From contig DFIS01000037.1 in the NCBI GenBank assembly GCA_002372175.1, positions 1-64,000 of the forward strand: DNA of 64,000 nucleotides, given 5' to 3'. The translations under genes and the position numbers were made by a program. The DNA comes from Solobacterium sp. UBA3691. GTDB taxonomy: Bacteria > Bacillota_I > Bacilli_A > Erysipelotrichales > Erysipelotrichaceae. Shown here piece after piece: positions 1 through 7,897 of the stretch. Below the pieces are notes generated by a model. The model ran no database searches. It saw only the letters and a program-made list of their open reading frames with translations, and was not told the origin of the DNA. How positions within the stretch are numbered: the stretch's first letter is position 1; every line of letters starts with the position of its first letter.

Positions 1-78
1 TATGCCCCGATCGAAGAGACCTGGACAGACGAAGGCGGCTGGTGGGATGAAAACGGAGAGTGGCATCCCTGGGAGTAA
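1..78 (+). CDS. C-terminal end of an unidentified protein (5' end outside window)
   Basis: Reading from base 1 in frame 1 gives 25 codons and a TAA stop at 76-78. The tail is acidic and Trp-rich (ending GGWWDENGEWHPWE). A rho-independent terminator follows ten bases later, which supports this frame as the end of a real gene. The longer frame starting at base 2 runs through the terminator into gpsA and looks spurious. The family cannot be named from 25 residues. Confidence 0.55.
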   Translation, partial: YAPIEETWTDEGGWWDENGEWHPWE

Positions 79-87
79 ACTAAATAA

Positions 88-113
88 GGACGATCATCTG
101 ATCGCCCTTTTTC
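88..113. terminator. Bidirectional intrinsic terminator between convergent genes
   Basis: The stem is GG-A-CGATC / GATCG-C-CC with loop ATCT, followed by TTTTTCTTT on the plus strand. The minus strand has the same stem followed by TTATTT. It separates the plus-strand partial gene from gpsA. Confidence 0.75.
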
Positions 114-114
114 T

Positions 115-1110
115 TTACAGTCCTTCTGCTTTCAGATCTCTTGCCATAAGCTCAGAGATCGCTTCTGTGGGGTTTTTCCCCTCATACAGTATCTTGTATA
201 CCTGTTCCGTGATCGGCATCGATATGCCCTTCTTTACGGCCTCCTCGTAGACAACTTTGCATGCCGGAATCCCTTCCACAGTCTTTGTATTGGTACGCAG
301 GAATTCTTCCGCACCGTTGGCCCTGCCGATCGCATAGCCGGCCATATTATTCCGTGAATGATCCGATGTACAGGTAACGATCAGATCACCAACCCCGTCC
401 AGTCCAAGGAATGTACTGAGTTTGCCTCCGCACATCATGCCGAATCTCGACATCTCCGCCAGACCCCTGGTCATCAGCGCAGCTCTGGCATTATCACCCT
501 GTCCGATTCCCCGCAGGATACCGCTGGCAATTGCCATGACATTCTTGAGGGCTACCCCCACTTCGGCCCCAATCTCATCGGTATTGGTATAAACACGGAA
601 GTAATGGTTGGAAAAAAGCTCCTGTACGATCCTGGCACAGCTTTCATCCACGCTGACCGCATTGACAGCCGTAAGCAGACGCAGGATTACTTCCTCGGCA
701 TGACTGGGACCGATCAGACTGACAACAGCTTTCAGGTTTTCCTTACGGATATTCTCTCTGATCACCTCACTGAGACGTTTATGACTCTCGGGGTGAAAAC
801 CCTTGGCAACATTAATGATGATCACCGGATGATCCAGCAGCGCATCCACCTTCCTGACCGTGCTTTCGATCGCCGCCGTAGGTACTGCCAGCAGCACGAT
901 ATCACGGTCTCTGACACAGTTCAGATCATCCACGGCACGCAGCGCATGACTGATCTCCGTATCGAAGAAGGCGGAATTCCGGTGATTCTCGTTGATATCC
1001 CTGATCTGTCCGGCATCAATACCGTACATGATCACATCATGCCCGTTGTCTGCCAGAACCTGCGCCAGAGCTGTCCCCCAGCTGCCGGTTCCGATCACTG
1101 CTGTTTTCAT
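115..1110 (-). CDS. gpsA: Glycerol-3-phosphate dehydrogenase (NAD(P)+)
   Basis: The enzyme reduces dihydroxyacetone phosphate to sn-glycerol-3-phosphate, the backbone for phospholipids, in the cytosol. The 331 residues match the family length. The N-terminal Rossmann motif GTGSWG is at residues 7-12. AKGF, carrying an active-site Lys, is near 102, GPSHAEE near 134, and the second conserved Lys is in GVALKNV near 189. The start overlaps the der stop by 4 bases (ATGA), so the gene is translationally coupled as the last gene of the 3088-4212/cmk/der/gpsA operon. The der-gpsA order is the same as in Bacillus. It ends at the bidirectional terminator at 88-113. Confidence 0.96.
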   Translation of the reverse strand: MKTAVIGTGSWGTALAQVLADNGHDVIMYGIDAGQIRDINENHRNSAFFDTEISHALRAVDDLNCVRDRDIVLLAVPTAAIESTVRKVDALLDHPVIIINVAKGFHPESHKRLSEVIRENIRKENLKAVVSLIGPSHAEEVILRLLTAVNAVSVDESCARIVQELFSNHYFRVYTNTDEIGAEVGVALKNVMAIASGILRGIGQGDNARAALMTRGLAEMSRFGMMCGGKLSTFLGLDGVGDLIVTCTSDHSRNNMAGYAIGRANGAEEFLRTNTKTVEGIPACKVVYEEAVKKGISMPITEQVYKILYEGKNPTEAISELMARDLKAEGL

Positions 1111-2417
1111 TCGCTGATCTTCTTTCTCGCAATAATGCGTATCGGTGTTCCCGTGAATTCAAAGGCATCCCTGAGTGTATTCTCAATGAAACGTTCATAG
1201 GAGAAATGCATCAGTTTCGGATCATTGCAGGACAGAACAAATGTCGGAGGCAGCACCGCGACCTGTGTCGCATAGTAGATGCGGAACTTCTTGCCGTTGC
1301 GGGCAGGTGCCGGAGTTGTCACCTGAGCATCGGAGATCACTTCATTCAGAACATTCGTACTGATCCTGCGTGAAGCATTGCTGTATACCTCTTCCGCAAG
1401 CGGAAGAATATTTTTAACTCTCTGCCCTGTCACAGCCGAGACAAAGATGATCGGGGCATAGGACAGATAGGCAAATTCCTTGCGTATCTTTTCGGTAAAT
1501 ACAGTCATCGTATGGTCATCTTTCTCGACTAGATCCCATTTATTGACGACAATGATCACCGGCTTACCGGCTTCGTGGGCATACCCGGCAACGTGCTTAT
1601 CCTGTTCACGGATACCCTTTTCGCCATCGATCACAAACAGTGCCGTATCACAGCGCTCGATCGCACTCATCGCCCGCAGCACAGAATACTTCTCCACAGA
1701 TTCATATACTTTTCCGCGCTTGCGGATACCGGCTGTATCAATGATCACATACGGTTTACCCTCATGATAGAAAACAGTATCGACCGCATCCCGGGTCGTG
1801 CCCTGTTCATTCGATACGATCGAACGGTCTTCCTGCAGGATCGCATTGACCAGTGAAGACTTACCGACATTCGGTTCCCCGATCACAGCGATCTTCAGCC
1901 CTTCCGGCACCTCTTCATTCTCATCGGGAAAATTACGTATACATTCATCCAGCAGATCACCGATGCCGATACCATGCACACCTGAGCAGGCAATCGGATC
2001 ACCTACACCCAAAGCATAGAACTCATAGATCGAAGCGATCTTCGTCTGATCATCTACCATATTCACAGCCAGAACGACCGGTTTCTTCTCCCGGTGCAGA
2101 AGACCGGCAATATAACGGTCATCATCCGTCATGCCCTCTGCCGCATTCACGACAAAAAGGATCACATCGCTCTCTTCCATGGCGATCTGCACCTGGGCAC
2201 GGATCTCTACCTGATAAGGCTGATCCGCCAGCTGTATACCGCCGGTATCGATGATCCTGAACTGTGTTCCAAGCCACTCGGCAGACGCATAGATCCTGTC
2301 TCTGGTCACGCCGGGAAGATCTTCCACGATCGATCTGCGTTCACCGATGATCCTGTTAAAAATCGTTGACTTGCCTACATTCGGTCTGCCAACGATTGCT
2401 ACTGTTCCGGTACCCAT
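1107..2417 (-). CDS. der: Ribosome-assembly GTPase Der (EngA)
   Basis: Der is a double-GTPase needed for 50S subunit maturation. The first G domain begins with GRPNVGKST at residues 10-18, the second with GEPNVGKSS near 180, and a KH-like domain ends the protein. I place the start at the ATG overlapping the cmk stop (TAATG, 2419-2415), giving 436 residues. The longest frame starts 30 bases upstream inside cmk and adds an unlikely MPQTDRRRCV. The gene sits between cmk and gpsA in an overlapping operon. Confidence 0.95.
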   Translation of the reverse strand: MGTGTVAIVGRPNVGKSTIFNRIIGERRSIVEDLPGVTRDRIYASAEWLGTQFRIIDTGGIQLADQPYQVEIRAQVQIAMEESDVILFVVNAAEGMTDDDRYIAGLLHREKKPVVLAVNMVDDQTKIASIYEFYALGVGDPIACSGVHGIGIGDLLDECIRNFPDENEEVPEGLKIAVIGEPNVGKSSLVNAILQEDRSIVSNEQGTTRDAVDTVFYHEGKPYVIIDTAGIRKRGKVYESVEKYSVLRAMSAIERCDTALFVIDGEKGIREQDKHVAGYAHEAGKPVIIVVNKWDLVEKDDHTMTVFTEKIRKEFAYLSYAPIIFVSAVTGQRVKNILPLAEEVYSNASRRISTNVLNEVISDAQVTTPAPARNGKKFRIYYATQVAVLPPTFVLSCNDPKLMHFSYERFIENTLRDAFEFTGTPIRIIARKKISE

Positions 2418-3091
2418 TACGCATCTTCTCCGGTCTGTTTGCGGCACAGATCGAGGATCGCATTCACGACCTCTTCGATCGTCATATCCGAACTGTCGAT
2501 CTCTGTGGCATCCGCAGCCTTCGTCAGCGGTGAATGCTCACGGTGCATGTCCTGATAATCTCTCTCTGCGATCTCCTTTTCGATCACGCTGAGATCCTGC
2601 AGGACAAGTCCTTCTTTTTCATTCTGCTTATATCTGCGCAAAGCCCTGGATTCCACGGAAGCCGTCAGATAGATCTTGACCTCGGCATCCTTCAGTACGA
2701 CCGTACCGATATCCCTGCCGTCCATGACAAAACCCTTGGCTTTGGCCATCTCCTGCTGTCTCAGAACAAGCTCACTGCGTACACCGGCAAGCATCGATAC
2801 CTTACTGGCTGCCATCGAAACATTATCTTCACGGATCTTCAGAGAAACATCCTCTCCGTCAAGAAATACCTTACCATCAGGTGTAAGCACGATATCTGTG
2901 TTGCCGAGCATCTCTGTCAGTCTGCCTTCATCGGTAAGGTCGATACCCTCCTGCAGTGCCTTATATGCCGTACAGCGGTACATGGCCCCGGTATCCAGAT
3001 GTACATACCCGAGCCTTTCACAGACCAGCTTCGATACAGTGCTTTTACCGGCCGCACTGGGACCGTCGATCGCTACATTTATTTTTCTCAT
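2417..3091 (-). CDS. cmk: Cytidylate kinase
   Basis: Cytidylate kinase phosphorylates CMP/dCMP to the diphosphates in the cytosol. The P-loop GPSAAGKST is at residues 10-18. DTGAMYR (nucleotide-binding) follows near 34 and the GRDIGT motif lies near 147. The 224 residues are typical for the bacterial enzyme. The ATG overlaps the stop of the upstream proline-rich gene by 4 bases and the TAA overlaps the der start, so the operon is tightly coupled. Confidence 0.95.
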   Translation of the reverse strand: MRKINVAIDGPSAAGKSTVSKLVCERLGYVHLDTGAMYRCTAYKALQEGIDLTDEGRLTEMLGNTDIVLTPDGKVFLDGEDVSLKIREDNVSMAASKVSMLAGVRSELVLRQQEMAKAKGFVMDGRDIGTVVLKDAEVKIYLTASVESRALRRYKQNEKEGLVLQDLSVIEKEIAERDYQDMHREHSPLTKAADATEIDSSDMTIEEVVNAILDLCRKQTGEDA

Positions 3092-4212
3092 AATATACCT
3101 CTGGAACTGAGGATCCAGTACAGAACCACCAGAAGCATCACACTTAACGTAACGATCAGAACGATCAGCACACCGTTAAGCACTCTGTTGGTCTTCTGCA
3201 TACTGTCACTGACAGCGGTCAGATTATCCTCGTAGTCGTCCATCTGCACACGCAGCTGAGCTGTCTCATTCAGCAGCTGCTGACGGGTACGATAGTCGGG
3301 ATCATCATCCGCATATACAGCCGGTTTCGGTGCCGATACAGGCTCCTGAGCACGGATCATGCTCTGAACCTCAGCAGCGATATCCTCTCTTGTCATCGTC
3401 TTTGTGGAAGGCTCACTGCTTTCCTCTTTCTGTGTGCGGTTATTGATGAACTCACGATAGTCGTTATTCTCATCCTTGCGCGGGAAGAACATCAGATCCT
3501 CCAGCGTGGCATCATTCTGCTCATTTGCTGCCGGAGCTTCCTGCACCGGCGGTGCCTGTACAGGCTTCGGTGCTGCCGGTTTTGCCTGCTGAACAGGCTT
3601 CTGTACAGGTCTTTCCTGTACGGCAGGTCTTACAGGCTCTGCCGGTTTCTCCGGCTTAACTTCCTGCGGCTTTACAGCCGGGACCTCTTTCTGATTCTGC
3701 GCAGGAGAAACGAATGAAGATATATAACTAAGTGTATTGTCCGCAGGTTTTTCCGGTTCGACATACGGCTTGGGTGCCGGTTTCGGCTTAGGTGTTTCCT
3801 TCAGAGACTTCAGAATATTCACGTCTGTATCCGTACTGAAAGCATTGCCCTTTTCCACGTTATAGAGCTTTGCCTCCCTGAGATACTCATCCAGATACTC
3901 ATTGTTAAAAGAAGCTGTATGATAGTTTTCGTTCCTTGAAAACAGTGCATTTGAAAGCCCGAAATCCAGCGTTCCGGTATCTGCTTCCTTAGCCGGCTTG
4001 ACATCTTCCGCCAGGTATTCACTGTGTCTGGCATGCAGCGGATCATGATCCTCTGCACTGTATGACACCGGTGCTTCGGTTTTACTGCCGCTGATACGAT
4101 TCAGCTTGGCTTCATATTCGGATAACTCCCGGGTACGGAGATCCGGTTCAGTATCGTTCTGCAGACGATTTCTCAGTTCTTCATATTTTGATGTACGTGA
4201 ATATTTAGTCAT
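3088..4212 (-). CDS. Proline-rich tail-anchored membrane protein, unknown function
   Basis: I do not recognise a family in these 374 residues. The N-terminal half is charged and probably disordered. A central stretch (about 145-225) is rich in KP, VQ and APKP motifs. A likely coiled coil (about 305-340, RQQLLNETAQLRVQMDDYED) precedes one hydrophobic helix near 350-370 and a short RGIL tail. This predicts a C-terminally anchored protein facing the cytosol. The start has a GGAGA Shine-Dalgarno and an extended -10 (TGgTATAAT, 4234-4242) upstream, so this gene opens the cmk-der-gpsA operon. A role in the cell envelope or division is only a guess from its architecture. Confidence 0.8.
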   Translation of the reverse strand: MTKYSRTSKYEELRNRLQNDTEPDLRTRELSEYEAKLNRISGSKTEAPVSYSAEDHDPLHARHSEYLAEDVKPAKEADTGTLDFGLSNALFSRNENYHTASFNNEYLDEYLREAKLYNVEKGNAFSTDTDVNILKSLKETPKPKPAPKPYVEPEKPADNTLSYISSFVSPAQNQKEVPAVKPQEVKPEKPAEPVRPAVQERPVQKPVQQAKPAAPKPVQAPPVQEAPAANEQNDATLEDLMFFPRKDENNDYREFINNRTQKEESSEPSTKTMTREDIAAEVQSMIRAQEPVSAPKPAVYADDDPDYRTRQQLLNETAQLRVQMDDYEDNLTAVSDSMQKTNRVLNGVLIVLIVTLSVMLLVVLYWILSSRGIL

Positions 4213-4233
4213 AACATATCTCCATTACAAAGT

Positions 4234-4242
4234 ATTATACCA
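4234..4242 (-). promoter_or_regulatory. Extended -10 promoter of the cmk operon
   Basis: On the minus strand TGgTATAAT lies 21 bases before the start codon at 4212, and a GGAGA ribosome site lies in the leader. No good -35 is visible, as expected for an extended -10 promoter. Confidence 0.6.
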
Positions 4243-4269
4243 TACCTGTAGACGCATGAAGAAGCATTC

Positions 4270-4298
4270 AAAAAGGTTCTTCACGATTCGGAAGAACC
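4270..4298 (-). terminator. Intrinsic terminator downstream of ribU
   Basis: The stem GGTTCTTC / GAAGAACC with an eight-base loop is followed by TTTTT on the minus strand, just after the ribU stop. Confidence 0.8.
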
Positions 4299-4305
4299 TC
4301 CCCTG

Positions 4306-4896
4306 TCATCTCTTCAGAAGCGGCGAAACACGCTTATATACAAGCATCGTGATCACCGATACAACAAGTCCCTTGAACAGATTGAACGGTGTTGTCGCAA
4401 ACAGGACGAATGTCAGCCTGTCCCTGATGATCGGGATCAGTGCCGAACCCATACCGATGATCGTATCCATCGGCAGATGATAGAAGTGAGAATACGCAGG
4501 CAGCAGTACCGCGTAGTTCAGGGCCACGCCCACCAGTGCCATCATAAGGGTGCCGCAGATCATACCCGTCACCGCTCCCTTACGGGTCTTATTCTTCTTG
4601 TAGATGAATGCTGCCGGCAGCACAAACGAACAGCCGATCAGGAAGTTGGCCAGCTCTCCGACGTAGGCAGTCTGTGTCCCATTGAACAAAACGTTCAGCA
4701 CCACCTTAAGTGCTTCGATAGCACAGGCAGCACCCGGACCCAGGGCGAAGCCGCCGATCAGGATCACTACTTCACTGAAATCCAGTTTATAGAAAACAGG
4801 AATAAACGGTACGGGAAAATCCAGTGCCATCAGAATAAATGACATGGTCCCGAGGATGGCGATCTTAGCGATCATTTTGACTTTTGAGTCATGCAT
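4306..4896 (-). CDS. ribU: Riboflavin ECF transporter substrate-binding component RibU
   Basis: RibU is the membrane S component that binds riboflavin and works with the shared EcfA/A'/T module, which is not in this window. The protein is 196 residues with about six hydrophobic segments. An early PFIPVFYKLDFSEV motif, then a GPGAACAIEALKVVLN segment, is typical of ECF riboflavin S components. I take the ATG at 4896, since GGGAGG lies 7 bases upstream. The longer frame would start at a TTG inside that ribosome site. The FMN riboswitch and terminator immediately upstream strongly support riboflavin as the substrate. Confidence 0.93.
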   Translation of the reverse strand: MHDSKVKMIAKIAILGTMSFILMALDFPVPFIPVFYKLDFSEVVILIGGFALGPGAACAIEALKVVLNVLFNGTQTAYVGELANFLIGCSFVLPAAFIYKKNKTRKGAVTGMICGTLMMALVGVALNYAVLLPAYSHFYHLPMDTIIGMGSALIPIIRDRLTFVLFATTPFNLFKGLVVSVITMLVYKRVSPLLKR

Positions 4897-4916
4897 CAGG
4901 TTTCCTCCCAAGCCAC

Positions 4917-4942
4917 AAAAAAGAGGCTTTTGACAAAACCTC
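4917..4942 (-). terminator. Riboswitch-controlled terminator (expression platform)
   Basis: On the minus strand GAGGTTTT-gtc-AAAAGCCTC is followed by TTTTTTG, between the FMN aptamer and ribU. This is the expected off state of a transcription-terminating FMN switch. Confidence 0.8.
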
Positions 4943-4957
4943 AGGTAAAACGATAAA

Positions 4958-5078
4958 GGATATCACTCTTTCATCCAGACTATACTGTCGCCACCGGAAT
5001 CGCACCGGTTCAGGCATCTGCCTCGCGGGGTATACCGCCGGTCAGGAATTTCACCCTGCCCTGAGTTCTTATCACAAA
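4958..5078 (-). promoter_or_regulatory. FMN riboswitch (RFN element)
   Basis: The minus strand carries the conserved RFN blocks in order: AGGGCAGGGTGAAATTCC, GACCGGCGGTA, CCGGTGCGATTCCGGTGGCG and ACAGTATAGTCTGGATG. ACTC/GAGT can form the closing P1 helix. Known biology: FMN binding turns off downstream riboflavin uptake genes. It sits in the ribU leader. Confidence 0.95.
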
Positions 5079-5080
5079 TG

Positions 5081-5109
5081 ATAATATACCCAAGGCAGGA
5101 GATATGCAA
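5081..5109 (-). promoter_or_regulatory. Promoter of the FMN riboswitch-ribU transcript
   Basis: TTGCAT (5109-5104) and TATTAT (5086-5081) are separated by 17 bases on the minus strand, directly before the aptamer. Confidence 0.65.
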
Positions 5110-5112
5110 CAC

Positions 5113-7116
5113 TTACAGATTTACTACTGCCTCAAAGATCTTGATCAGATCCCCCGCGAAATACTTCGTAAAGAGGATAAACAGCACTGCCGTGATCAAA
5201 CCCGATACGTAGACAGTAAGTACTTTCTTCCACGCCGGATAGCCCTTTGTATAGACAAAGCAGAGATCATGAAGAACGGGACTGACTGCAGTTGCAGCGA
5301 TAAACAGGATACATCCCCCGGCAAATGATACATTCAGCAGCAGTCCTGCCGCCAGATACAGAACCCCGATCAGGAAATCCGGAGCTGTAGCCATCATGCG
5401 CACACGGCGGTAAGAGATATGCGGATCATTCGGTTTATATACAGCAGTGATCAGCCATATGCAGAGATACTCCGATATAAAACCGATAAAGACATAGCGG
5501 AACCAGACCCAGCTGGCATCGGTAAATGTCATTCTTGCATAACTGAACGCTTCTTCATTCAGATGCTGGTACATGAACCAGACAATACCGAAGAATGCCA
5601 TTGCCCACTTCAGTACGACCGCAAACAATGCCGATGAACCTGGAGTCTTGTTTTCATGGCGGTAACGCTCAGCTGTCCAGACAGGCAGGAATAACACCTT
5701 CAGCAGCGGCAGATTCAGATCGGTCATCAGGATCAGTGATGAATCAGACTTCGGAATATTCTTTTCTGTAATAGCTTTATTCAGATCATCAACCGAAAGT
5801 TCGATCGTATTCGCCTGCTTACGTTTGAACAGCGACTTCTTCCGCGGTATATCCGGGAAGACTTCAGCCGGCTGATCTGTTCTTACAGTCTCATCTGCAG
5901 CTTCTGATGACTGTACATTTTCCGTTTCCGTCTTTTCACTCTCAGCAGCTGTGATCTCTTCAGGCTGTACTTCTGTCGTATCAGCTTCTGAAGATTTTTC
6001 CTCAGGAAGCTCTTCCGTAACAGTTACAGTATCCTCTGCAGGTTTCTCCTCCTGTTCAGGTTCTGTCGCTTCCGGCTGTTCCGGTGTCTCTTCGGATGTT
6101 TCTGCAGGTTCTGCCTTTACTTCTTCTGTTTCGACAGGTACTTCATCTGCAGGCTTTTCCTCCGGGAAGATCACCGGTGTGTCTTCCGTTTCCGGTACAG
6201 TATCCTCTGCAGGCTCTTCCTGCTGCTCAGGTTCTGTCACTTCCGGCTGTTCCGGTGTCTCTTCAGCTGTTTCTGCAGGCTCTGCCTTTACTTCTTCTGT
6301 TTCAGCAGGTACCTCTTCTGCAGGCTTTTCATCCCGCTCAGGTTCTTTCACTTCCGGCTGTTCCGGTGTCTCTTCGACTGTTTCTGCAGGTTCTGCCTTT
6401 ACTTCTTCTGTTTCGGCAGGTGCCTCTTCTGCAGGCTCTTCCTGCTGCTCGGGTTCTGTCGCTTCCTGCTGTTCCGGTGTCTCTTCGGATGTTTCTGCAG
6501 GTTCTGCCTTTACTTCTTCTGTTTCGGCATGTACTTCTTCTGCAGGCTTTTCTTCCGGGAAGATCACTGGTGTATCTTCCGTTTCCAGTACAGTATCCTC
6601 TGCAGGTTTTTCATCCTGCTCAGGTTCTGGCATATCCGGCTTTGGTTCTTCAGCTGCTTTTAATACGGCAGTTTCTGCTGCGGCTGCGATGACTGCTGCT
6701 TCCGCTGCCTGCTCTGTATTTGTTTCCGGCTGCGCCTTTGTTACTGCCTTTTCCGGCAGAACTGCTTCCTGTTCAAGCATTGCCTGTGCATAGGTGTCGG
6801 CTATCTCCAGAGTCCTGTATTCTACCGTATATTTCGGTTCTTCCGCTGCCCGTACTGTTTCCTTTTCAGGTTCTTTTACAGGCTCGTTTACCGCTTTCTT
6901 TTTACGGGATACATTCTTCTTCGGTTCAGCTGTTTTCTCTTTGTTTTCAGCTTTTGCCGACTTCCTGCGGACTTTCTTCTTCGGTGTCTGCTCAGCCGGA
7001 TCGGAAGCCGTTTTACGACGTTTCCCGGCAGTTGTTTTTACACGCGAAGAAACCTCTTCACCGTTTTTGGAAGAGGCTTTCCGTTTCTTTTCTGTTTTTA
7101 CAATTTCTTCACTCAT
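5113..7116 (-). CDS. Large acidic repeat protein with multi-pass membrane C-terminus, unknown function
   Basis: About 667 residues. The N-terminal 75 residues are Lys/Arg-rich (KKKVRRKSAK, KKNVSRKKK). Residues about 140-430 are a Glu/Pro/Ala-rich segment built from near-identical 37-residue repeats (core TEEVKAEPAETxEETPEQPE). The last 200 residues hold about five hydrophobic helices and resemble polytopic Yip1-like modules, but I cannot assign the family. I place the start at MSEEIVKTEKK (7116), because the longer frame begins inside the efp terminator hairpin. No strong ribosome site is visible. Possible roles include a cytosolic tether on a membrane anchor; this is inference. Confidence 0.75.
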   Translation of the reverse strand: MSEEIVKTEKKRKASSKNGEEVSSRVKTTAGKRRKTASDPAEQTPKKKVRRKSAKAENKEKTAEPKKNVSRKKKAVNEPVKEPEKETVRAAEEPKYTVEYRTLEIADTYAQAMLEQEAVLPEKAVTKAQPETNTEQAAEAAVIAAAAETAVLKAAEEPKPDMPEPEQDEKPAEDTVLETEDTPVIFPEEKPAEEVHAETEEVKAEPAETSEETPEQQEATEPEQQEEPAEEAPAETEEVKAEPAETVEETPEQPEVKEPERDEKPAEEVPAETEEVKAEPAETAEETPEQPEVTEPEQQEEPAEDTVPETEDTPVIFPEEKPADEVPVETEEVKAEPAETSEETPEQPEATEPEQEEKPAEDTVTVTEELPEEKSSEADTTEVQPEEITAAESEKTETENVQSSEAADETVRTDQPAEVFPDIPRKKSLFKRKQANTIELSVDDLNKAITEKNIPKSDSSLILMTDLNLPLLKVLFLPVWTAERYRHENKTPGSSALFAVVLKWAMAFFGIVWFMYQHLNEEAFSYARMTFTDASWVWFRYVFIGFISEYLCIWLITAVYKPNDPHISYRRVRMMATAPDFLIGVLYLAAGLLLNVSFAGGCILFIAATAVSPVLHDLCFVYTKGYPAWKKVLTVYVSGLITAVLFILFTKYFAGDLIKIFEAVVNL
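6056..6620 (-). repeat. In-frame 111-bp tandem repeats inside the acidic membrane protein
   Basis: The anchor CTGCCTTTAC recurs at 6111, 6282, 6393 and 6504. The last two steps are exactly 111 bases (37 codons). The first step is 171 because of an inserted 20-codon block that includes DTPVIFPEEKPA, which itself occurs twice. All units keep frame, so copy number can change without breaking the gene. Confidence 0.9.
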
Positions 7117-7135
7117 ATCTGTCAGTTGAATGGAT

Positions 7136-7160
7136 AAAAAATGTGCACAGGGCACATTTT
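7136..7160 (-). terminator. Intrinsic terminator downstream of efp
   Basis: On the minus strand AAATGTGC-CC-TGTGCACATTTTTT follows the efp stop by a few bases. The stem is AATGTGC/GCACATT with a U-tract. Confidence 0.85.
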
Positions 7161-7164
7161 ATGA

Positions 7165-7722
7165 TCAGGCTCTGCCGGAATACTTACCATCTGCGGTGGA
7201 GATCAGTACCATCTCCCCGTTCTGAATGAATAAAGGCACTTTGATCTCAAGTCCTGTTTCGACCTTGGCATTCTTGGAAGCTGATGTTGCTGTATCTCCT
7301 TTAACGGCCTGTTCGCATTCTACGATCTGCAGTGCTACCTTGTCAGGCAGAATGACACCGATGACTTCCTGTTCATACATCGTGATCGTGACGTTCTCGT
7401 TGACCTTCATGAACTTCATCTCCCACTCGAGACGGCTCTTGGGGATCTCTACCTGTTCATATGTCTCATTATCCATAAAGACAAGAGACTCACCATCATC
7501 ATAGAGATACTGCATGACCTTTCTGTCGACATGTGCAGGTTCTACCTTGTCACCGCCGGTAAAAGAGATCTCATTGATCACACCTGTACGGAGATTCTTG
7601 ACTTTAGCTTTGACGATCATCTGACGCATTGCTGTCTTATTCAGATCAAGATTCAGTACAGTATAAAGATTGCCTTCATGTTCAAACGCTGTTCCGGGTT
7701 TTAAATCATTGACAATAATCAT
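7165..7722 (-). CDS. efp: Elongation factor P with a non-canonical tip loop
   Basis: EF-P binds the ribosome between P and E sites and relieves stalling at polyproline stretches. The 185 residues cover all three beta-barrel domains. The N-terminus aligns without gaps to the Bacillus protein as I remember it (MIxVNDxxxG start, then LRTG at 44-47). The loop that normally reads PGKGA is TAMRQ here, so the modified Lys at 32 is Met, with Arg at 33. A clear AGGAG lies before the start. A terminator follows, so the gene is monocistronic, and it diverges from comG. The family assignment is secure; its modification state is not. Confidence 0.95.
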   Translation of the reverse strand: MIIVNDLKPGTAFEHEGNLYTVLNLDLNKTAMRQMIVKAKVKNLRTGVINEISFTGGDKVEPAHVDRKVMQYLYDDGESLVFMDNETYEQVEIPKSRLEWEMKFMKVNENVTITMYEQEVIGVILPDKVALQIVECEQAVKGDTATSASKNAKVETGLEIKVPLFIQNGEMVLISTADGKYSGRA

Positions 7723-7744
7723 TTTAATATACTCCTACGATTTA

Positions 7745-7772
7745 ATTTTATAGATACCGCATTTTTTGTCAA
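7745..7772 (-). promoter_or_regulatory. efp promoter
   Basis: TTGACA (7772-7767) and TAAAAT (7750-7745) have a 16-base spacer on the minus strand. The start codon is 22 bases downstream of the -10 and is preceded by AGGAG. Confidence 0.8.
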
Positions 7773-7897
7773 CGCTTGCGGGACCCTGTCATTCCGAATT
7801 AAAGATCTCCCCTGCCGGTGTATTTTTCCGTGAGATATTTCGTGGAATTCCTGTCTTCACGGCAAATATAAACGGTGAAGGAGGCTGTATCGGACCA

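Noticed and set aside
2..250. 82-residue plus-strand frame at the window start
   Set aside because: It runs through the terminator at 88-113 and into gpsA. Frame 1, which stops at 78 just before that terminator, is the better candidate.
5951..6793. Ser/Val-rich plus-strand frame that looks like a surface adhesin
   Set aside because: It is the complement of the Glu/Pro/Ala repeats of the minus-strand gene. The serine repeats are a by-product of that sequence.
7117..7155. Longer N-terminus for the acidic membrane protein
   Set aside because: The extra 13 codons are made by the efp terminator hairpin and would need translation of that stem.
7766..7897. Longer comGA N-terminus
   Set aside because: The additional 44 codons begin in the efp -35 region and lack family similarity. 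AAGGAGG lies before the 7898 ATG.
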